This document shows positions 10,578-18,948 of a stretch of DNA of 64,000 bases, in pieces. Each line of letters begins with the position of its first letter. The first letter of the stretch is position 1. The notes under the pieces are model-generated. The model worked only from the letters and a program-made list of their open reading frames with translations. It had not been told where the DNA came from and did no database searches. Source of the stretch: Actinomadura syzygii (GTDB lineage: Bacteria; Actinomycetota; Actinomycetes; Streptosporangiales; Streptosporangiaceae); the NCBI RefSeq assembly GCF_008085905.1, contig NZ_VSFF01000012.1, positions 248,001 through 312,000 of the forward strand, given 5' to 3'. The position numbers were made by a program, and so were the translations under genes.

Positions 10578-11225
10578 TCAGGCGGTGAGGCCCGACTCCC
10601 ACGCCCACGCCGCCGTCTCGACCCGGTTCCGGGTGCCGAGCTTGCGGTGCACGTTGCCGAGGTGCGTCTTCACCGTGGACAGCGACACGAACAGCTCGGC
10701 GGCGATCTCCTCGTTCGTCCGGCCGCGGGCGACGAGCCGGACGACGTCCACCTCCCGGTCGGTGAGCGGCTCGCTCGGCGGGCGCGGCGCCGCGGACGGC
10801 CGGGCGAGGTGCTCCAGCAGCCGGACGGTGATCGACGGCGACACCAGCGACCCGCCGCTCGCCGCCGCGCGGACGGCCTCCACCAGCAGCGCGGGCCCGC
10901 TGTCCTTCAGCAGGAACCCGACCGCGCCGCCGCGCAGCGCCCCGTAGACGTACTCGTCCATGTCGAACGTCGTGACGATCACGATGCGCGGCGGGTCGGG
11001 GACGTCCGGACCGGCGAGGGCGCGGGTCGCGGCGAGGCCGTCCAGCCGCGGCATGCGGATGTCGAACAGGCACACGTCCGGGTGGAGGCGCCGGGCCAGC
11101 TCGACGGCCTCGGCGCCGTCGGCGGCCTCCCCGACCACCTCCATGTCCGGCTGCGAGTCGACGATCATCCGGAAACCGGTCCGGACCATCTCCTGGTCGT
11201 CGGCGATCAGTACGCGGATGGCCAC
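10578..11225 (-). CDS. NarL/LuxR-family response regulator
   Basis: A 215-residue regulator. The receiver domain has acidic residues D9/D10 and phospho-acceptor D55 in CLFDIRMP. The C-terminal LuxR helix-turn-helix reads PLTDREVDVVRLVARGRTNEEIA with the recognition helix in LSTVKTHLGNVHRKL. It lies 47 bp downstream of the histidine kinase gene, with which it forms a two-component system. Target genes are not evident. Confidence 0.95.
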   Translation of the reverse strand: MAIRVLIADDQEMVRTGFRMIVDSQPDMEVVGEAADGAEAVELARRLHPDVCLFDIRMPRLDGLAATRALAGPDVPDPPRIVIVTTFDMDEYVYGALRGGAVGFLLKDSGPALLVEAVRAAASGGSLVSPSITVRLLEHLARPSAAPRPPSEPLTDREVDVVRLVARGRTNEEIAAELFVSLSTVKTHLGNVHRKLGTRNRVETAAWAWESGLTA

Positions 11226-11272
11226 GCGCCGATTCTGTCAGCAATCCCCGACCGGCGGTCACGGGCCGGCGT

Positions 11273-12481
11273 TCAGCGGTCGGCGGCGGCCCGGCCGTCC
11301 GGGACCGGCAGCACGGCGACGACCTCCCAGCCGCCGTCCGGGCGCGGGCCCGCGCGCAGCCGCCCGCCGAGCGCGCCGACCCGCTCCGACAGCCCGGTCA
11401 GCCCGAACCCGCCGGACGGGAGCCGGCGGCCCCGGCCCCGGCCGTCGTCGCGGACCGCGACCTCGACGTCGTGGCCGACCCGCACCAGCGTGACCTGCAC
11501 GGTCGCGGCGTCGGCGGCGTGCTTGCGGACGTTGGTGAGCGCCTCCTGCACCACCCGGTGCGCCGACGTCGCGACCTCCGGCGGCAGCGTGCCGAGGTCG
11601 GGCGCGAGGGTCAGCGCGGCGGGCGGATGGGTGAACCCGTCGACCAGCTCGCGGAGCCGGGCGAGGTCCCCGACCGGACGGGTCGCGGCGCCGCCGTCCC
11701 CGCGGGCCTCGCCGTCCGGGGCGTCGACGTGCTGGGCGTCGCGGAGCAGGCCGACCATGCGGCGCATCGACGTCAGCGCCTCGGTGCCCGCCTTCTCGAT
11801 CCCGCCGAGCATCGCGTCGAGCTGCTCGGGCGAGTGGGCCGCGCCGGACCCGGCCGTGAACCGCGCCGCCTGCGCCTGGACGACGATCCCCGTCACGTGG
11901 TGGGCGACGAAGTCGTGCAGGTCGCGGGCCAGCTCCAGGCGCTCGTCCCGGCGCGCGGCGGCGAGCGCGCGGGACCGGCGGGCGTCGACGGCCCGCAGGT
12001 ACAGCCCGATGCCGAGGGCGATCGCGACGGTGACGCCGAGCGGGGCGGTGAACAGCAGCGCGGCGAGCGGCGAGTAGCGCAGCGGCGTCGTCATGATCGC
12101 CGCGCCGATCATGACGGAGGTCGGGACGAGCCGCTGCCGGTCCGTCCGCCACACCGTCCGGGCCAGCACGATCAGCAGGCCGCCGATCTCCGCGAACAGG
12201 CTCGGCTGGCCGAGCTCCGGGACGCCCGCGAGCCCGCCGTAGAGGGTGGTCAGCGCGGACAGCGACACGGCGGCGAACGTCCAGCCGGCGAACCGGCGGC
12301 CGGAGATCGCCGCGCCGTTCGCGACCGCCGCGACGGCCACCAGCCACAGCGTCCCGAGCTCGCCGAGGACGGAGACCGCGCAGCCCAGCAGGTAGAGGCC
12401 CGCGAACCCGGCGTAGGCGAGGCGCAGCAGGCAGCCGCCCACCGAGTGGATGCGGTCGAGCCGCGCGCCGATGTCGCTCAC
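11273..12481 (-). CDS. Sensor histidine kinase, HisKA_3 type
   Basis: A 402-residue kinase. The N-terminal ~165 residues contain about five or six membrane helices with almost no external loop, suggesting an intramembrane sensor. The phosphorylation site is H189 in RLELARDLHDFVAHHV. The C-terminal ATPase has VVQEALTNVRKHA, RDDGRG and GGFGLTGLSERV. Partner of the adjacent NarL-type regulator. The stimulus is unknown. Confidence 0.94.
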   Translation of the reverse strand: MSDIGARLDRIHSVGGCLLRLAYAGFAGLYLLGCAVSVLGELGTLWLVAVAAVANGAAISGRRFAGWTFAAVSLSALTTLYGGLAGVPELGQPSLFAEIGGLLIVLARTVWRTDRQRLVPTSVMIGAAIMTTPLRYSPLAALLFTAPLGVTVAIALGIGLYLRAVDARRSRALAAARRDERLELARDLHDFVAHHVTGIVVQAQAARFTAGSGAAHSPEQLDAMLGGIEKAGTEALTSMRRMVGLLRDAQHVDAPDGEARGDGGAATRPVGDLARLRELVDGFTHPPAALTLAPDLGTLPPEVATSAHRVVQEALTNVRKHAADAATVQVTLVRVGHDVEVAVRDDGRGRGRRLPSGGFGLTGLSERVGALGGRLRAGPRPDGGWEVVAVLPVPDGRAAADR

Positions 12482-12600
12482 GCTCAGGCAGCGTACGACC
12501 CGTGGCGGACCGGCGGATCAGCCGTTCGGCTGATCCGCGCCCCTCGGGACCGGACCCTCGCCCGATGCGGAGTGCCCCTCCCGGCGCGCACGCTGGAGGC

Positions 12601-12714
12601 ATGTCCTTGATATATCTGCCCCTCGTCCTGGCGTTCGCCGCCTTCGTGATCTACGCCGGGATCGTGATGCCCGTCATGGAGATCGCCGAGTCGATCCGCG
12701 CCCGCCGTTCCTGA
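12601..12714 (+). CDS. Very small membrane peptide, 37 aa
   Basis: MSLIYLPLVLAFAAFVIYAG followed by a short charged tail ending RARRS makes one clear membrane helix. GGAGG lies just before the ATG, with short spacing. It is divergent from the histidine kinase gene. It could be a small regulatory membrane protein or a chance frame. Confidence 0.4.
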   Translation: MSLIYLPLVLAFAAFVIYAGIVMPVMEIAESIRARRS

Positions 12715-12762
12715 CCGAGTCCCCGTGCCGGGGTGAATCCGCCGCCCGCGGCGGGGCTCCGG

Positions 12763-12778
12763 CCGAATAAACGTTCGA
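12763..12778. promoter_or_regulatory. Possible second, weaker LexA/SOS box
   Basis: CCGAAT-AAAC-GTTCGA matches 10 of the 12 defined positions of TCGAAC-N4-GTTCGA. It lies 162 bp before the 81-aa gene at 12940. No clear promoter hexamers can be assigned around it, so this is weaker than the dnaE2 box. Confidence 0.35.
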
Positions 12779-12939
12779 GAATGTCAGACCCGGTGCGTAG
12801 CGTTGACCTTGTGATTTGGGAGACACCCGGGAACAGGTGTCGAACCAAGTGGCTTGTAACGACGTACCAAGGGGTATGTCGCAGACGGTGGCGACCGCAC
12901 CGGCGCGGTGCCACCGGGCAAGAAGGAAGGGGTGTCGAC

Positions 12940-13185
12940 ATGAGCGCGGCGACCGGCACGTTCCATCTCTCCTACCCGCGGCTCGACGGGCCCGCCGAGC
13001 GGACCGTCGTCGAGCCGTGGCTCACCGACCTCTCCCACGCCACGCTGAACGCCTATGCCGAGACCGCCGCCGTGACGGCGCCCGCCGCGCTGGCCCCGGT
13101 CGAGGCGCTGCCCGCGCCGCCCGCGCCGCGCGTTCCCGCGCGGCCCGTCCGGCGCAGGCCCGCCCGCGTGGCCGTGGCGGCCTGA
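12940..13185 (+). CDS. Hypothetical protein, 81 aa
   Basis: Starts MSAATGTFHLSYPRLDGPAE after a good GGAAGGGG ribosome site. The C-terminal half is Ala/Pro/Arg-rich (APPAPRVPARPVRRRPARVAVAA) and likely disordered. It is monocistronic, since a strong terminator follows 19 bp after the stop. No family recognised. Confidence 0.6.
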   Translation: MSAATGTFHLSYPRLDGPAERTVVEPWLTDLSHATLNAYAETAAVTAPAALAPVEALPAPPAPRVPARPVRRRPARVAVAA

Positions 13186-13203
13186 CCGCGCGCACCCGGC
13201 GAA

Positions 13204-13233
13204 GGGGACCGGCTTCCGGTCCCCTTTTCCTTT
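13204..13233 (+). terminator. Intrinsic terminator
   Basis: Perfect 9-bp stem GGGGACCGG / CCGGTCCCC with a CTT loop, then TTTTCCTTT. This is a textbook rho-independent terminator, rare in such G+C-rich DNA, ending the 81-aa gene transcript. Confidence 0.9.
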
Positions 13234-13320
13234 GCCCGTGTGTCTCACATTGCAAGACATGTTTCTCGATATCTGAGAACTCGGCGTAGGGTGCGGGGAC
13301 GGCACAGAGAGGTGATCCGC

Positions 13321-14121
13321 ATGACCCCGAAGGCGACCTACACGCACGGCCACCACGAGAACGTCCTGAGCGCGCACCTGTGGCGCACGGTCGAGAACTC
13401 CGCCGCCCACCTGATCGAGCACCTGCGCCCCGGGGCGTCGGTGCTGGACGTCGGCTGCGGCCCCGGCACGATCACCGCCGGGATCGCCGAGCGCGTCGCC
13501 CCCGGACGGGTCCTCGGCGTCGACGCCGCCGAGACCGTCCTCGCCGACGCCCGCCGGAACACCGCTGGGCTGGACAACGTCGAGTTCGCCGTCGCCGACG
13601 TCCACGCCCTGTCCTACGCGGACGGCGCGTTCGACGTCGTCCACGCGCACCAGGTGCTGCAGCACATCGCCGACCCCGTCCAGGCGCTGCGCGAGATGCG
13701 GCGCGTCACCAGGCCCGGCGGCGTCGTCACCGCCCGCGAGGCCGACTTCGGGACGATGATCTGGCACCCGAACCCGCCCGGAATGGACGCCTGGCTGCCC
13801 GTCTACTACAAGGTGGCGCGCGGTAACGGCGGCGAGCCGGACGCCGGGCGCCTCCTCGTCTCGTGGGCGCGGGAGGCCGGGTTCAGCGACGTCACCGCCA
13901 CCGCGTCCGCCTGGTGCTTCGCGACGCCCGCCGAGCGCGAGTGGTGGAGCGAGTCCTGGGGCGGACGCATGCTCAGGTCGGGGGTCGCGGACGCGGCCGT
14001 CGCGGGCGGCCACGCCACCCGCGACGAACTGCGCCGCGTGTACGAGGGCTGGAAGGAGTGGGCGGCGGCCGACGACGGCTGGTTCTCCGTCACCCACGGC
14101 GAGATCGTCTGCCGCGTCTGA
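13321..14121 (+). CDS. Class I SAM-dependent methyltransferase
   Basis: A 266-residue protein. The Rossmann-type SAM motif VLDVGCGPGTITAGIA is near residue 41. VLGVDAAE gives motif II, and FDVVHAHQVLQHIADPVQALREMRRVTRPGG is the usual UbiE/Methyltransf_11 post-motif region. The ATG at 13321 follows GAGAGG. The substrate is unknown. The gene stands alone between a terminator and a convergent gene. Confidence 0.9.
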   Translation: MTPKATYTHGHHENVLSAHLWRTVENSAAHLIEHLRPGASVLDVGCGPGTITAGIAERVAPGRVLGVDAAETVLADARRNTAGLDNVEFAVADVHALSYADGAFDVVHAHQVLQHIADPVQALREMRRVTRPGGVVTAREADFGTMIWHPNPPGMDAWLPVYYKVARGNGGEPDAGRLLVSWAREAGFSDVTATASAWCFATPAEREWWSESWGGRMLRSGVADAAVAGGHATRDELRRVYEGWKEWAAADDGWFSVTHGEIVCRV

Positions 14122-14133
14122 CCCCGCCGGAGC

Positions 14134-15789
14134 CTAGAACGGGTCGGTCAGCTCTCCCAGCTTGTCGGTGAGCCGGAGGTTGTGCGAGTAGTCGACCGGG
14201 ACGGCGATCACCGACACCGCGTCGTCGTCCAGCGCCTTGCGGAGCGTGGGCAGCAGCTCCCCGGCGGACTCGACGCGGTAGCCGCGGGCGCCGAAGCTCT
14301 CCGCGTACTTCACGAAGTCGGGGTTGCCGAACGTGATGTTGGAACTGGTGCCGAGGTCCAGGTCCATCTTCCAGCCGATCAGGCCGTACGCGGAGTCGTC
14401 CCAGACAAGCACCGTGATCGGGACGTTCTCCCGGACGGCCGTCTCCAGCTCCTGCGAGTTCATCAGGAACGCGCCGTCCCCGGTCGCGGCGAGCACCTTC
14501 CGCTCCGGGTGCGCGAGCTTCGCGGCGATCGCGCCCGGGACGGCGAACCCCATCGACGACAGCCCGTTCGACACGAGCAGCGTGTTCGGCTCGTAGGTCG
14601 GGTACATGCGGGCCATCCACATCTTCACCGCGCCGGTGTCGGCGAGGACGATGTCGCTGCGTCCCATGGCCTCGCGGACGTCCGCGACGATGCGGCGCGG
14701 GGAGAGCGGGTGGCCGTCCTCGGTCGCGCCCTCGGCCAGTTCCCCGGCGATCATCTGGCGGATCCTGCGGCCGGTCCCGTTCACGTCGAAGCGGCGGTGG
14801 ACGGAGTCGGCCAGCGCGCGGAGCGTCCGCGAGACGTCGCCCTGGATGCCGACCTCGACCGGGTAGTGGTCGTCCACCTCCGCCGGGAACCGGTGAATAT
14901 GGATGATCTTCTTGTCGGCGTTCGGGTTGACCTTGACCGGGTCGAACTCCTGGAGCTCGTAGCCGACGGCGATGAGGACGTCCGCCTCGTCGAACCCGTA
15001 GTTCACATAGTCGTGGCGCATGAACCCGACCGCGCCGAGCGCGTTCGGATGGTCGTCCGGGAAGACGCCCTTGCCGTTGAACGTGGTCGCGACCGGCAGG
15101 CCGAGGTGCTCGGAGAAGTAGACGAGCGCCTCGCTCGCGCGGGCGCGGGTCGCACCGTGCCCGGCGAGGACGACCGGCCGCCGCGCGAGCGCCAGCACGT
15201 CCGCGGCGCGGGCGATCTGCGACGGCGACGGCTCCTGCGTCCGGACCACGTTGACCGGCAGCGGCCGCAGGTCGGCCGACACCTTCGCCGACTCGACGTC
15301 CTCCGGGATCGCCAGGTACACCGCGCCGGGACGTTCGGTCTGCGCCGTCTTGAACGCCTTGCGCACCACCTCGGGCAGCGACTCGGGGGTCGGCGCCAGC
15401 TCCGCCCACTTCGTCACCGGCCGGAACAGCGACACGAGGTCGATGATCTGGTGCGACTCCTTGTAGATCCGGTCCAGGCCGACCTGCGCGGAGATCGCCA
15501 CGACCGGGGTGCTGTTGGTGGTGGCGTCCGCGACGCCGAGCTGGAGGTTGATCGCGCCGGGCCCGAGCGTCGCCGACGCCACGCCCGCCTTCCCGGTCAG
15601 CCGTCCGTAGATCTCCGCCATGAACGCGGCGCCCTGCTCGTGCCGGACGAGGATGTAGCGGATGGACGAGTCGTTCAGGGCGTGGACGAAATGGATGTTC
15701 TCCTCGCCCGGGATGCCGAATACGTACTCGACGCCCTCCGCCTCAAGGATCCTGACGAGCAGGCGGGCGGCGTCTTCCTGCGTGGACAT
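14134..15789 (-). CDS. Acetolactate synthase-like thiamine diphosphate enzyme
   Basis: A 551-residue three-domain ThDP enzyme. Catalytic Glu is in LVRHEQGAAFMAE, the FAD/regulatory-type middle domain follows, and the C-terminal ThDP motif is GDGAFLMNSQELE...WDDSAYG. The usual Asn of the motif end is Asp here. It is closer to catabolic AlsS than to the biosynthetic IlvB, and no small IlvN subunit gene is adjacent. Expected reaction: two pyruvate to acetolactate, though other 2-oxo acid decarboxylases share this layout. The ATG ending at 15789 is preferred to one 4 codons upstream for better spacing from GGGA. Confidence 0.85.
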   Translation of the reverse strand: MSTQEDAARLLVRILEAEGVEYVFGIPGEENIHFVHALNDSSIRYILVRHEQGAAFMAEIYGRLTGKAGVASATLGPGAINLQLGVADATTNSTPVVAISAQVGLDRIYKESHQIIDLVSLFRPVTKWAELAPTPESLPEVVRKAFKTAQTERPGAVYLAIPEDVESAKVSADLRPLPVNVVRTQEPSPSQIARAADVLALARRPVVLAGHGATRARASEALVYFSEHLGLPVATTFNGKGVFPDDHPNALGAVGFMRHDYVNYGFDEADVLIAVGYELQEFDPVKVNPNADKKIIHIHRFPAEVDDHYPVEVGIQGDVSRTLRALADSVHRRFDVNGTGRRIRQMIAGELAEGATEDGHPLSPRRIVADVREAMGRSDIVLADTGAVKMWMARMYPTYEPNTLLVSNGLSSMGFAVPGAIAAKLAHPERKVLAATGDGAFLMNSQELETAVRENVPITVLVWDDSAYGLIGWKMDLDLGTSSNITFGNPDFVKYAESFGARGYRVESAGELLPTLRKALDDDAVSVIAVPVDYSHNLRLTDKLGELTDPF

Positions 15790-15898
15790 CGTGTGTCCCA
15801 TCTCCAGTCATGCTTATCGCCGGGTGCTGTTATGTGCAGCGCCCGTAGCCCTACCTCCATTCCAGACGGGGATGTGGGGTTGATCTCCCGAGGGTCGC

Positions 15899-16918
15899 TC
15901 AGGAGTCGGCGAGGTCCTTGAGGGCGCGCAGGGTCGGCTCGTCCCGGACCCCGGCGACCAGGACCGTGGTGACCGGGCTGTTCCGCCACAGGTCGAGCCG
16001 CTCCCTGATCCGTCCGAGCGGGCCGAGGAGGGAGATCGCGTCGGCCAGCTCGTCCGGGACGGCCCTGATCGCCTCGTCTCGGCGACCTTCCAGGAACAGC
16101 GCCTGGACGCGCGCCGCCTCCTCCGCGTAGCCGAGCCGGCCGATCATGTCGAGGTGGAAGTTGCGGTCGCGGGCGCCCATCCCGCCGATGTAGAAGGCGA
16201 GCGGGATCTTCGCGAACTCCAGCGCGCCGCGCAGGTCGTCGGTGACGATCGTGACGACGGTGGCGGCGATCTCGAAGCCGTCCGGGCGTCCCGCGAGCGA
16301 CGCGCCGAACACCGGCTCGATCTGCTGCGGGTCGATGAACAGCGGCAGCCAGCCCTGCGCGAGCTCGGCGGCCAGCGCGACGTTCTTCGGCCCCTCCGCG
16401 CCCAGGTAGACGGGGATCTCCGGGCGCACCGGATGGACGATCGACTTCAGCGGCTTGCCGAGCCCCGCGCCGCCCGGATGGGGGAGCGGGTAGTGCGGGC
16501 CGTCGCTCGTCACCGGCTCCTCGCGCCGCCACACCCGCCGGACGATGTCGAGGTACTCGCGGGTGCGGGCGAGCGGCTTCGGGAACGGCTGCCCGTACCA
16601 GCCTTCCACGACCTGCGGGCCGGACGCGCCGAGCCCGAGGATGAGCCGTCCGCCGGACAGCGCGTCCAGCGTGAGCGCGTGCATCGCGGTCGCCGCCGGA
16701 GTGCGCGCGGAGAGCTGCACGACGGCGGTGCCGAGCCTGATCCGGGACGTCCGCGCCGCGTACCAGGTGAGCGGGGTGAACGCGTCGGAGCCGTACGCCT
16801 CCGCGGTGAACACCGAGTCGTAGCCGCAGCGCTCGGCGGCGAGCACCGTCTCGGTCTGGTCGTCGGGGTCGCGCTGCCAGTAGCCGACGTTGATGCCGAG
16901 CTTCAGGTCCGCGGTCAT
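15899..16918 (-). CDS. LLM-class (luciferase-like) F420-dependent oxidoreductase
   Basis: A 339-residue TIM-barrel flavin/F420 enzyme: KLGINVGYWQRDPDDQ at the N-terminus, IRLGTAVVQLSARTPAATAMHALTLD, and GGRLILGLGASGPQVVEGWYG. This is the mycobacterial-type F420 LLM subfamily. The ATG ending at 16918 follows GGGAGGG. A perfect palindrome 33 bp upstream fits the KstR operator consensus, suggesting control with sterol or lipid catabolism. The substrate is unknown. Confidence 0.88.
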   Translation of the reverse strand: MTADLKLGINVGYWQRDPDDQTETVLAAERCGYDSVFTAEAYGSDAFTPLTWYAARTSRIRLGTAVVQLSARTPAATAMHALTLDALSGGRLILGLGASGPQVVEGWYGQPFPKPLARTREYLDIVRRVWRREEPVTSDGPHYPLPHPGGAGLGKPLKSIVHPVRPEIPVYLGAEGPKNVALAAELAQGWLPLFIDPQQIEPVFGASLAGRPDGFEIAATVVTIVTDDLRGALEFAKIPLAFYIGGMGARDRNFHLDMIGRLGYAEEAARVQALFLEGRRDEAIRAVPDELADAISLLGPLGRIRERLDLWRNSPVTTVLVAGVRDEPTLRALKDLADS

Positions 16919-16950
16919 GGGACACCCTCCCGGTTGGCGACGCACGCGAT

Positions 16951-16968
16951 ACTAGAACACGTTCTAGT
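16951..16968 (-). promoter_or_regulatory. KstR-type palindromic operator
   Basis: ACTAGAACACGTTCTAGT: perfect 8-bp arms around a 2-bp centre. It satisfies the mycobacterial KstR consensus TNNAACNNGTTNNA at every defined position. It lies 33 bp upstream of the luciferase-like gene. A TetR-family repressor of cholesterol-type catabolism is the known ligand of such sites. Binding here is inferred. Confidence 0.6.
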
Positions 16969-17032
16969 TCGTCGAAAGGGGACGCGCCCGGACGTGCAGG
17001 GGGCCGGACGCGGGCGGGGCCCGGACATGGGC

Positions 17033-17062
17033 GGGGGCCGCGGCACGCGCGCCGCGGCCCCC
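17033..17062 (-). terminator. Strong G+C hairpin downstream of the DUF397 gene
   Basis: A perfect 12-bp stem (GGGGGCCGCGGC and its complement) with a 6-nt loop, 16 bp past the stop of the DUF397 gene, without a T-run. Such hairpins commonly terminate or stabilise transcripts in actinomycetes. Confidence 0.6.
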
Positions 17063-17077
17063 GGGGGGAATTGCTCG

Positions 17078-17278
17078 CTAGACCTCCTTGATCGCGCTCA
17101 ACAGGCTCCGCCAGGCGGACCGCGTCAGCACCAGCGCGGGGCCGGCCGGGTCCTTGGAGTCACGGACCGCGCGAAAGTCTCCGGTCAGCGACGCCACCTC
17201 GACGCACTGATCGCCGCTCCCGCTGTGGGAGGACTTGCGCCAGACGGCACCGGTGAGTTCGCGCTGCGGGTTGGTCAC
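17078..17278 (-). CDS. DUF397 domain protein
   Basis: A 66-residue protein with the family hallmarks WRKSSHSGSGDQCVEVA and VRDSKDPAGPALVLTRSAWRSLL. It overlaps the upstream XRE gene by 4 bp (ATGA), so translation is coupled. DUF397 proteins pair with such XRE regulators in actinomycetes, probably as antagonists or partners in development or antibiotic control. Confidence 0.93.
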   Translation of the reverse strand: MTNPQRELTGAVWRKSSHSGSGDQCVEVASLTGDFRAVRDSKDPAGPALVLTRSAWRSLLSAIKEV

Positions 17279-18120
17279 GGGCTGCTCCTTGCTGCCTCGG
17301 CTATGAGGTGCGCGGATTCCTCGGGGGACAGGGCCGCTTCCTCTATGCGTTCGAAGCGATCCCTATGTTTTGCTATTGCCTCAGCACTCTCAAGGTAAAC
17401 GTCGCCCATGGTGCCCTCTACGTAGGCGATATCTGGGTCAGCAGGGTCTGGATACGACAATATGGTGAATCGTCCGTCTAGGCCCGCATGCTCCCGTGCT
17501 GTAAATGGAAGTACCTGAATGGTGACGGATGGGCGGGTCGCTCCGACATTGGCGAGCGCCTCCAACTGCTCGCGCATCACCGCCGCGCCGCCGATCGGAC
17601 GGCGCAGCACCGCCTCGTCGAAGATCACTTGCAGCCGCGGCGCGTCCGTCCGGTCGAGGAGGGCCTGGCGGATCTTGCGGGCGGCGATCCGGCGCTCGAT
17701 GTCCTCCGGGCCGGGCAGCAGCCGGCCCGCCGTGATCACGGAGCGCGAGTACGGCTCGGTCTGCAGCAGCCCGTGCACGAGCTGCGGGTCCCACGTGCGG
17801 ATGTGGGACGCCTCGTCCTCGAGCGCGACGTAGCTGCCGGCGAACACGTCCTGGTACGCCGTCCACCAGCCGCGCTGCCCGGCCTGCCGGGCGAGGGTGA
17901 TCAGCGCGTCGCGGTCGGGGCTCGGCACGCCGTAGAGATCGAGGATGTCGGCGATGTCGCCGGGTTTCGGACGGGTCTGGCTCGTTTCCAGGCGGGAGAC
18001 GGTGGCTCGCGACCAGTCGAGCCGGTCCGCCACCTCCTGGAGGGTCAGGCCCTGCTCTTCCCGCAGCTTGCGGAGCTCCCGTGCCAGGCGGCGGCCACGA
18101 ACGGTCGGGCGGTAGGTCAT
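17275..18120 (-). CDS. XRE-family regulator with DUF5753 domain
   Basis: A 281-residue protein. The N-terminal helix-turn-helix is LTLQEVADRLDWSRATVSRLE. The DUF5753 region covers about residues 95-270 (HIRTWDPQLVHGLLQTEPYS, RIAARKIRQALL, VTIQVLPFTAREHAGLDG). It is followed by the coupled DUF397 gene, and an ATP-binding anti-sigma-like gene lies divergently upstream. This trio is a common actinomycete regulatory cassette. A GAGTGG-N7-CCACTC inverted repeat at 18123-18141, just before its ATG, may be an autoregulatory site. Confidence 0.93.
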   Translation of the reverse strand: MTYRPTVRGRRLARELRKLREEQGLTLQEVADRLDWSRATVSRLETSQTRPKPGDIADILDLYGVPSPDRDALITLARQAGQRGWWTAYQDVFAGSYVALEDEASHIRTWDPQLVHGLLQTEPYSRSVITAGRLLPGPEDIERRIAARKIRQALLDRTDAPRLQVIFDEAVLRRPIGGAAVMREQLEALANVGATRPSVTIQVLPFTAREHAGLDGRFTILSYPDPADPDIAYVEGTMGDVYLESAEAIAKHRDRFERIEEAALSPEESAHLIAEAARSSP

Positions 18121-18122
18121 GG

Positions 18123-18141
18123 GAGTGGAGTCTTACCACTC
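18123..18141 (-). promoter_or_regulatory. Inverted repeat at the XRE promoter
   Basis: GAGTGG-AGTCTTA-CCACTC ends 3 bp upstream of the XRE start codon and covers a TAAGACT sequence that could be part of the -10 region. This position would suit autorepression. The rest of 18142-18315 shows no gene. Confidence 0.35.
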
Positions 18142-18315
18142 TCGGGGCGCGTCACAACGCGATTGACGAACCCGGCAGGAAGGGCAGAGCAATTCCGCGA
18201 ATGCAGTTGCGAAGGTGAGAATCTCACGAGACCCTTGGCCCTGTAACGGCACGGGGACCGAATGTGACGGACCTGGCGGTGGGACGCCCGGCCGGCCGGA
18301 GCGCGGGAGGAACCC

Positions 18316-18948
18316 GTGAACAGCACGTCAGCCCAACCGGCGGCAGCCGAACCGACGGCGGAGACGATGTCCGATGCGAAGACGGCCGATGCGATGACGG
18401 CCGGTGCGATGACGGCCGGTGCGACGACGACCGGTGCGATGACCGCCGGGGCCGGGCGCGCCGCCCGGACCGGCGCGAGGCCCGGCTGGGTCTGGGCCCT
18501 GCCGGGCGGGCCGGGCTGCGCCGGGCACGCCCGCCGCGTCCTGCGCGACGCGCTCGCCAAGCTGGGCGTGCCGCCCGGCGCGATCTGCGACGCGCAGCTC
18601 ATGGTCAGCGAGCTCGCCACGAACGCGCACCAGCACGCGGGCGACCACGGCCCGCACGAGCTGTGGCTCTACCTCCCCGGCGCGGAGCCGCCCGAGCCGC
18701 CCGGGACCCCGGACGCGGGCGCGGCCGGTGAGGTGCGCTGCGCGATCTTCGACGCGTTCGCGGAGGCCGCGCTGCCCGGCTACTCGTGGACGTCCGGCGA
18801 CTGCGGGCGCGGGCTGAGCATCGTCCGCGAGCTGTCCGGCGGGCGGTGGGGGACGCGGCGCACCCGGTCGCGGCTCGGGCCGTCCGTCCGCGGCAAGGCC
18901 GTCTGGTTCGCCGTGCCGGGCGCGACGGCCGCCGCCGCGCTCCGCTAG
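18316..18948 (+). CDS. RsbW-like ATP-binding protein (HATPase_c_2)
   Basis: A 210-residue protein with a GTG start. The first ~50 residues are a low-complexity Ala/Thr/Met tail made by 15-bp tandem repeats. The ATPase fold then shows QLMVSELATNAHQHAG (N box), a degenerate G1 box and DCGRGLSIVRELSGGRWG (G2 box). Such proteins act as anti-sigma or regulatory kinases. Divergent from the XRE/DUF397 pair and overlapping the convergent TetR gene by 4 bp. Confidence 0.87.
   Translation: MNSTSAQPAAAEPTAETMSDAKTADAMTAGAMTAGATTTGAMTAGAGRAARTGARPGWVWALPGGPGCAGHARRVLRDALAKLGVPPGAICDAQLMVSELATNAHQHAGDHGPHELWLYLPGAEPPEPPGTPDAGAAGEVRCAIFDAFAEAALPGYSWTSGDCGRGLSIVRELSGGRWGTRRTRSRLGPSVRGKAVWFAVPGATAAAALR
18376..18450 (+). 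repeat. Five tandem 15-bp units within a coding region
   Basis: Units close to GCGATGACGGCCGGT run from 18376 to 18450 in frame, giving repeats of (A/T)-D/G-A-M-T-A-G type. Two units are identical and the others differ by 2-4 bases. A slippage-prone disordered linker, potentially length-variable between strains. Confidence 0.85.

Noticed and set aside
13246..13320. Promoter for the methyltransferase at 13321
   Set aside because: The local A+T-rich stretch (ATTGCAAGACATG...GATATCTGAG) gives no hexamer pair with acceptable spacing, so no site is called.
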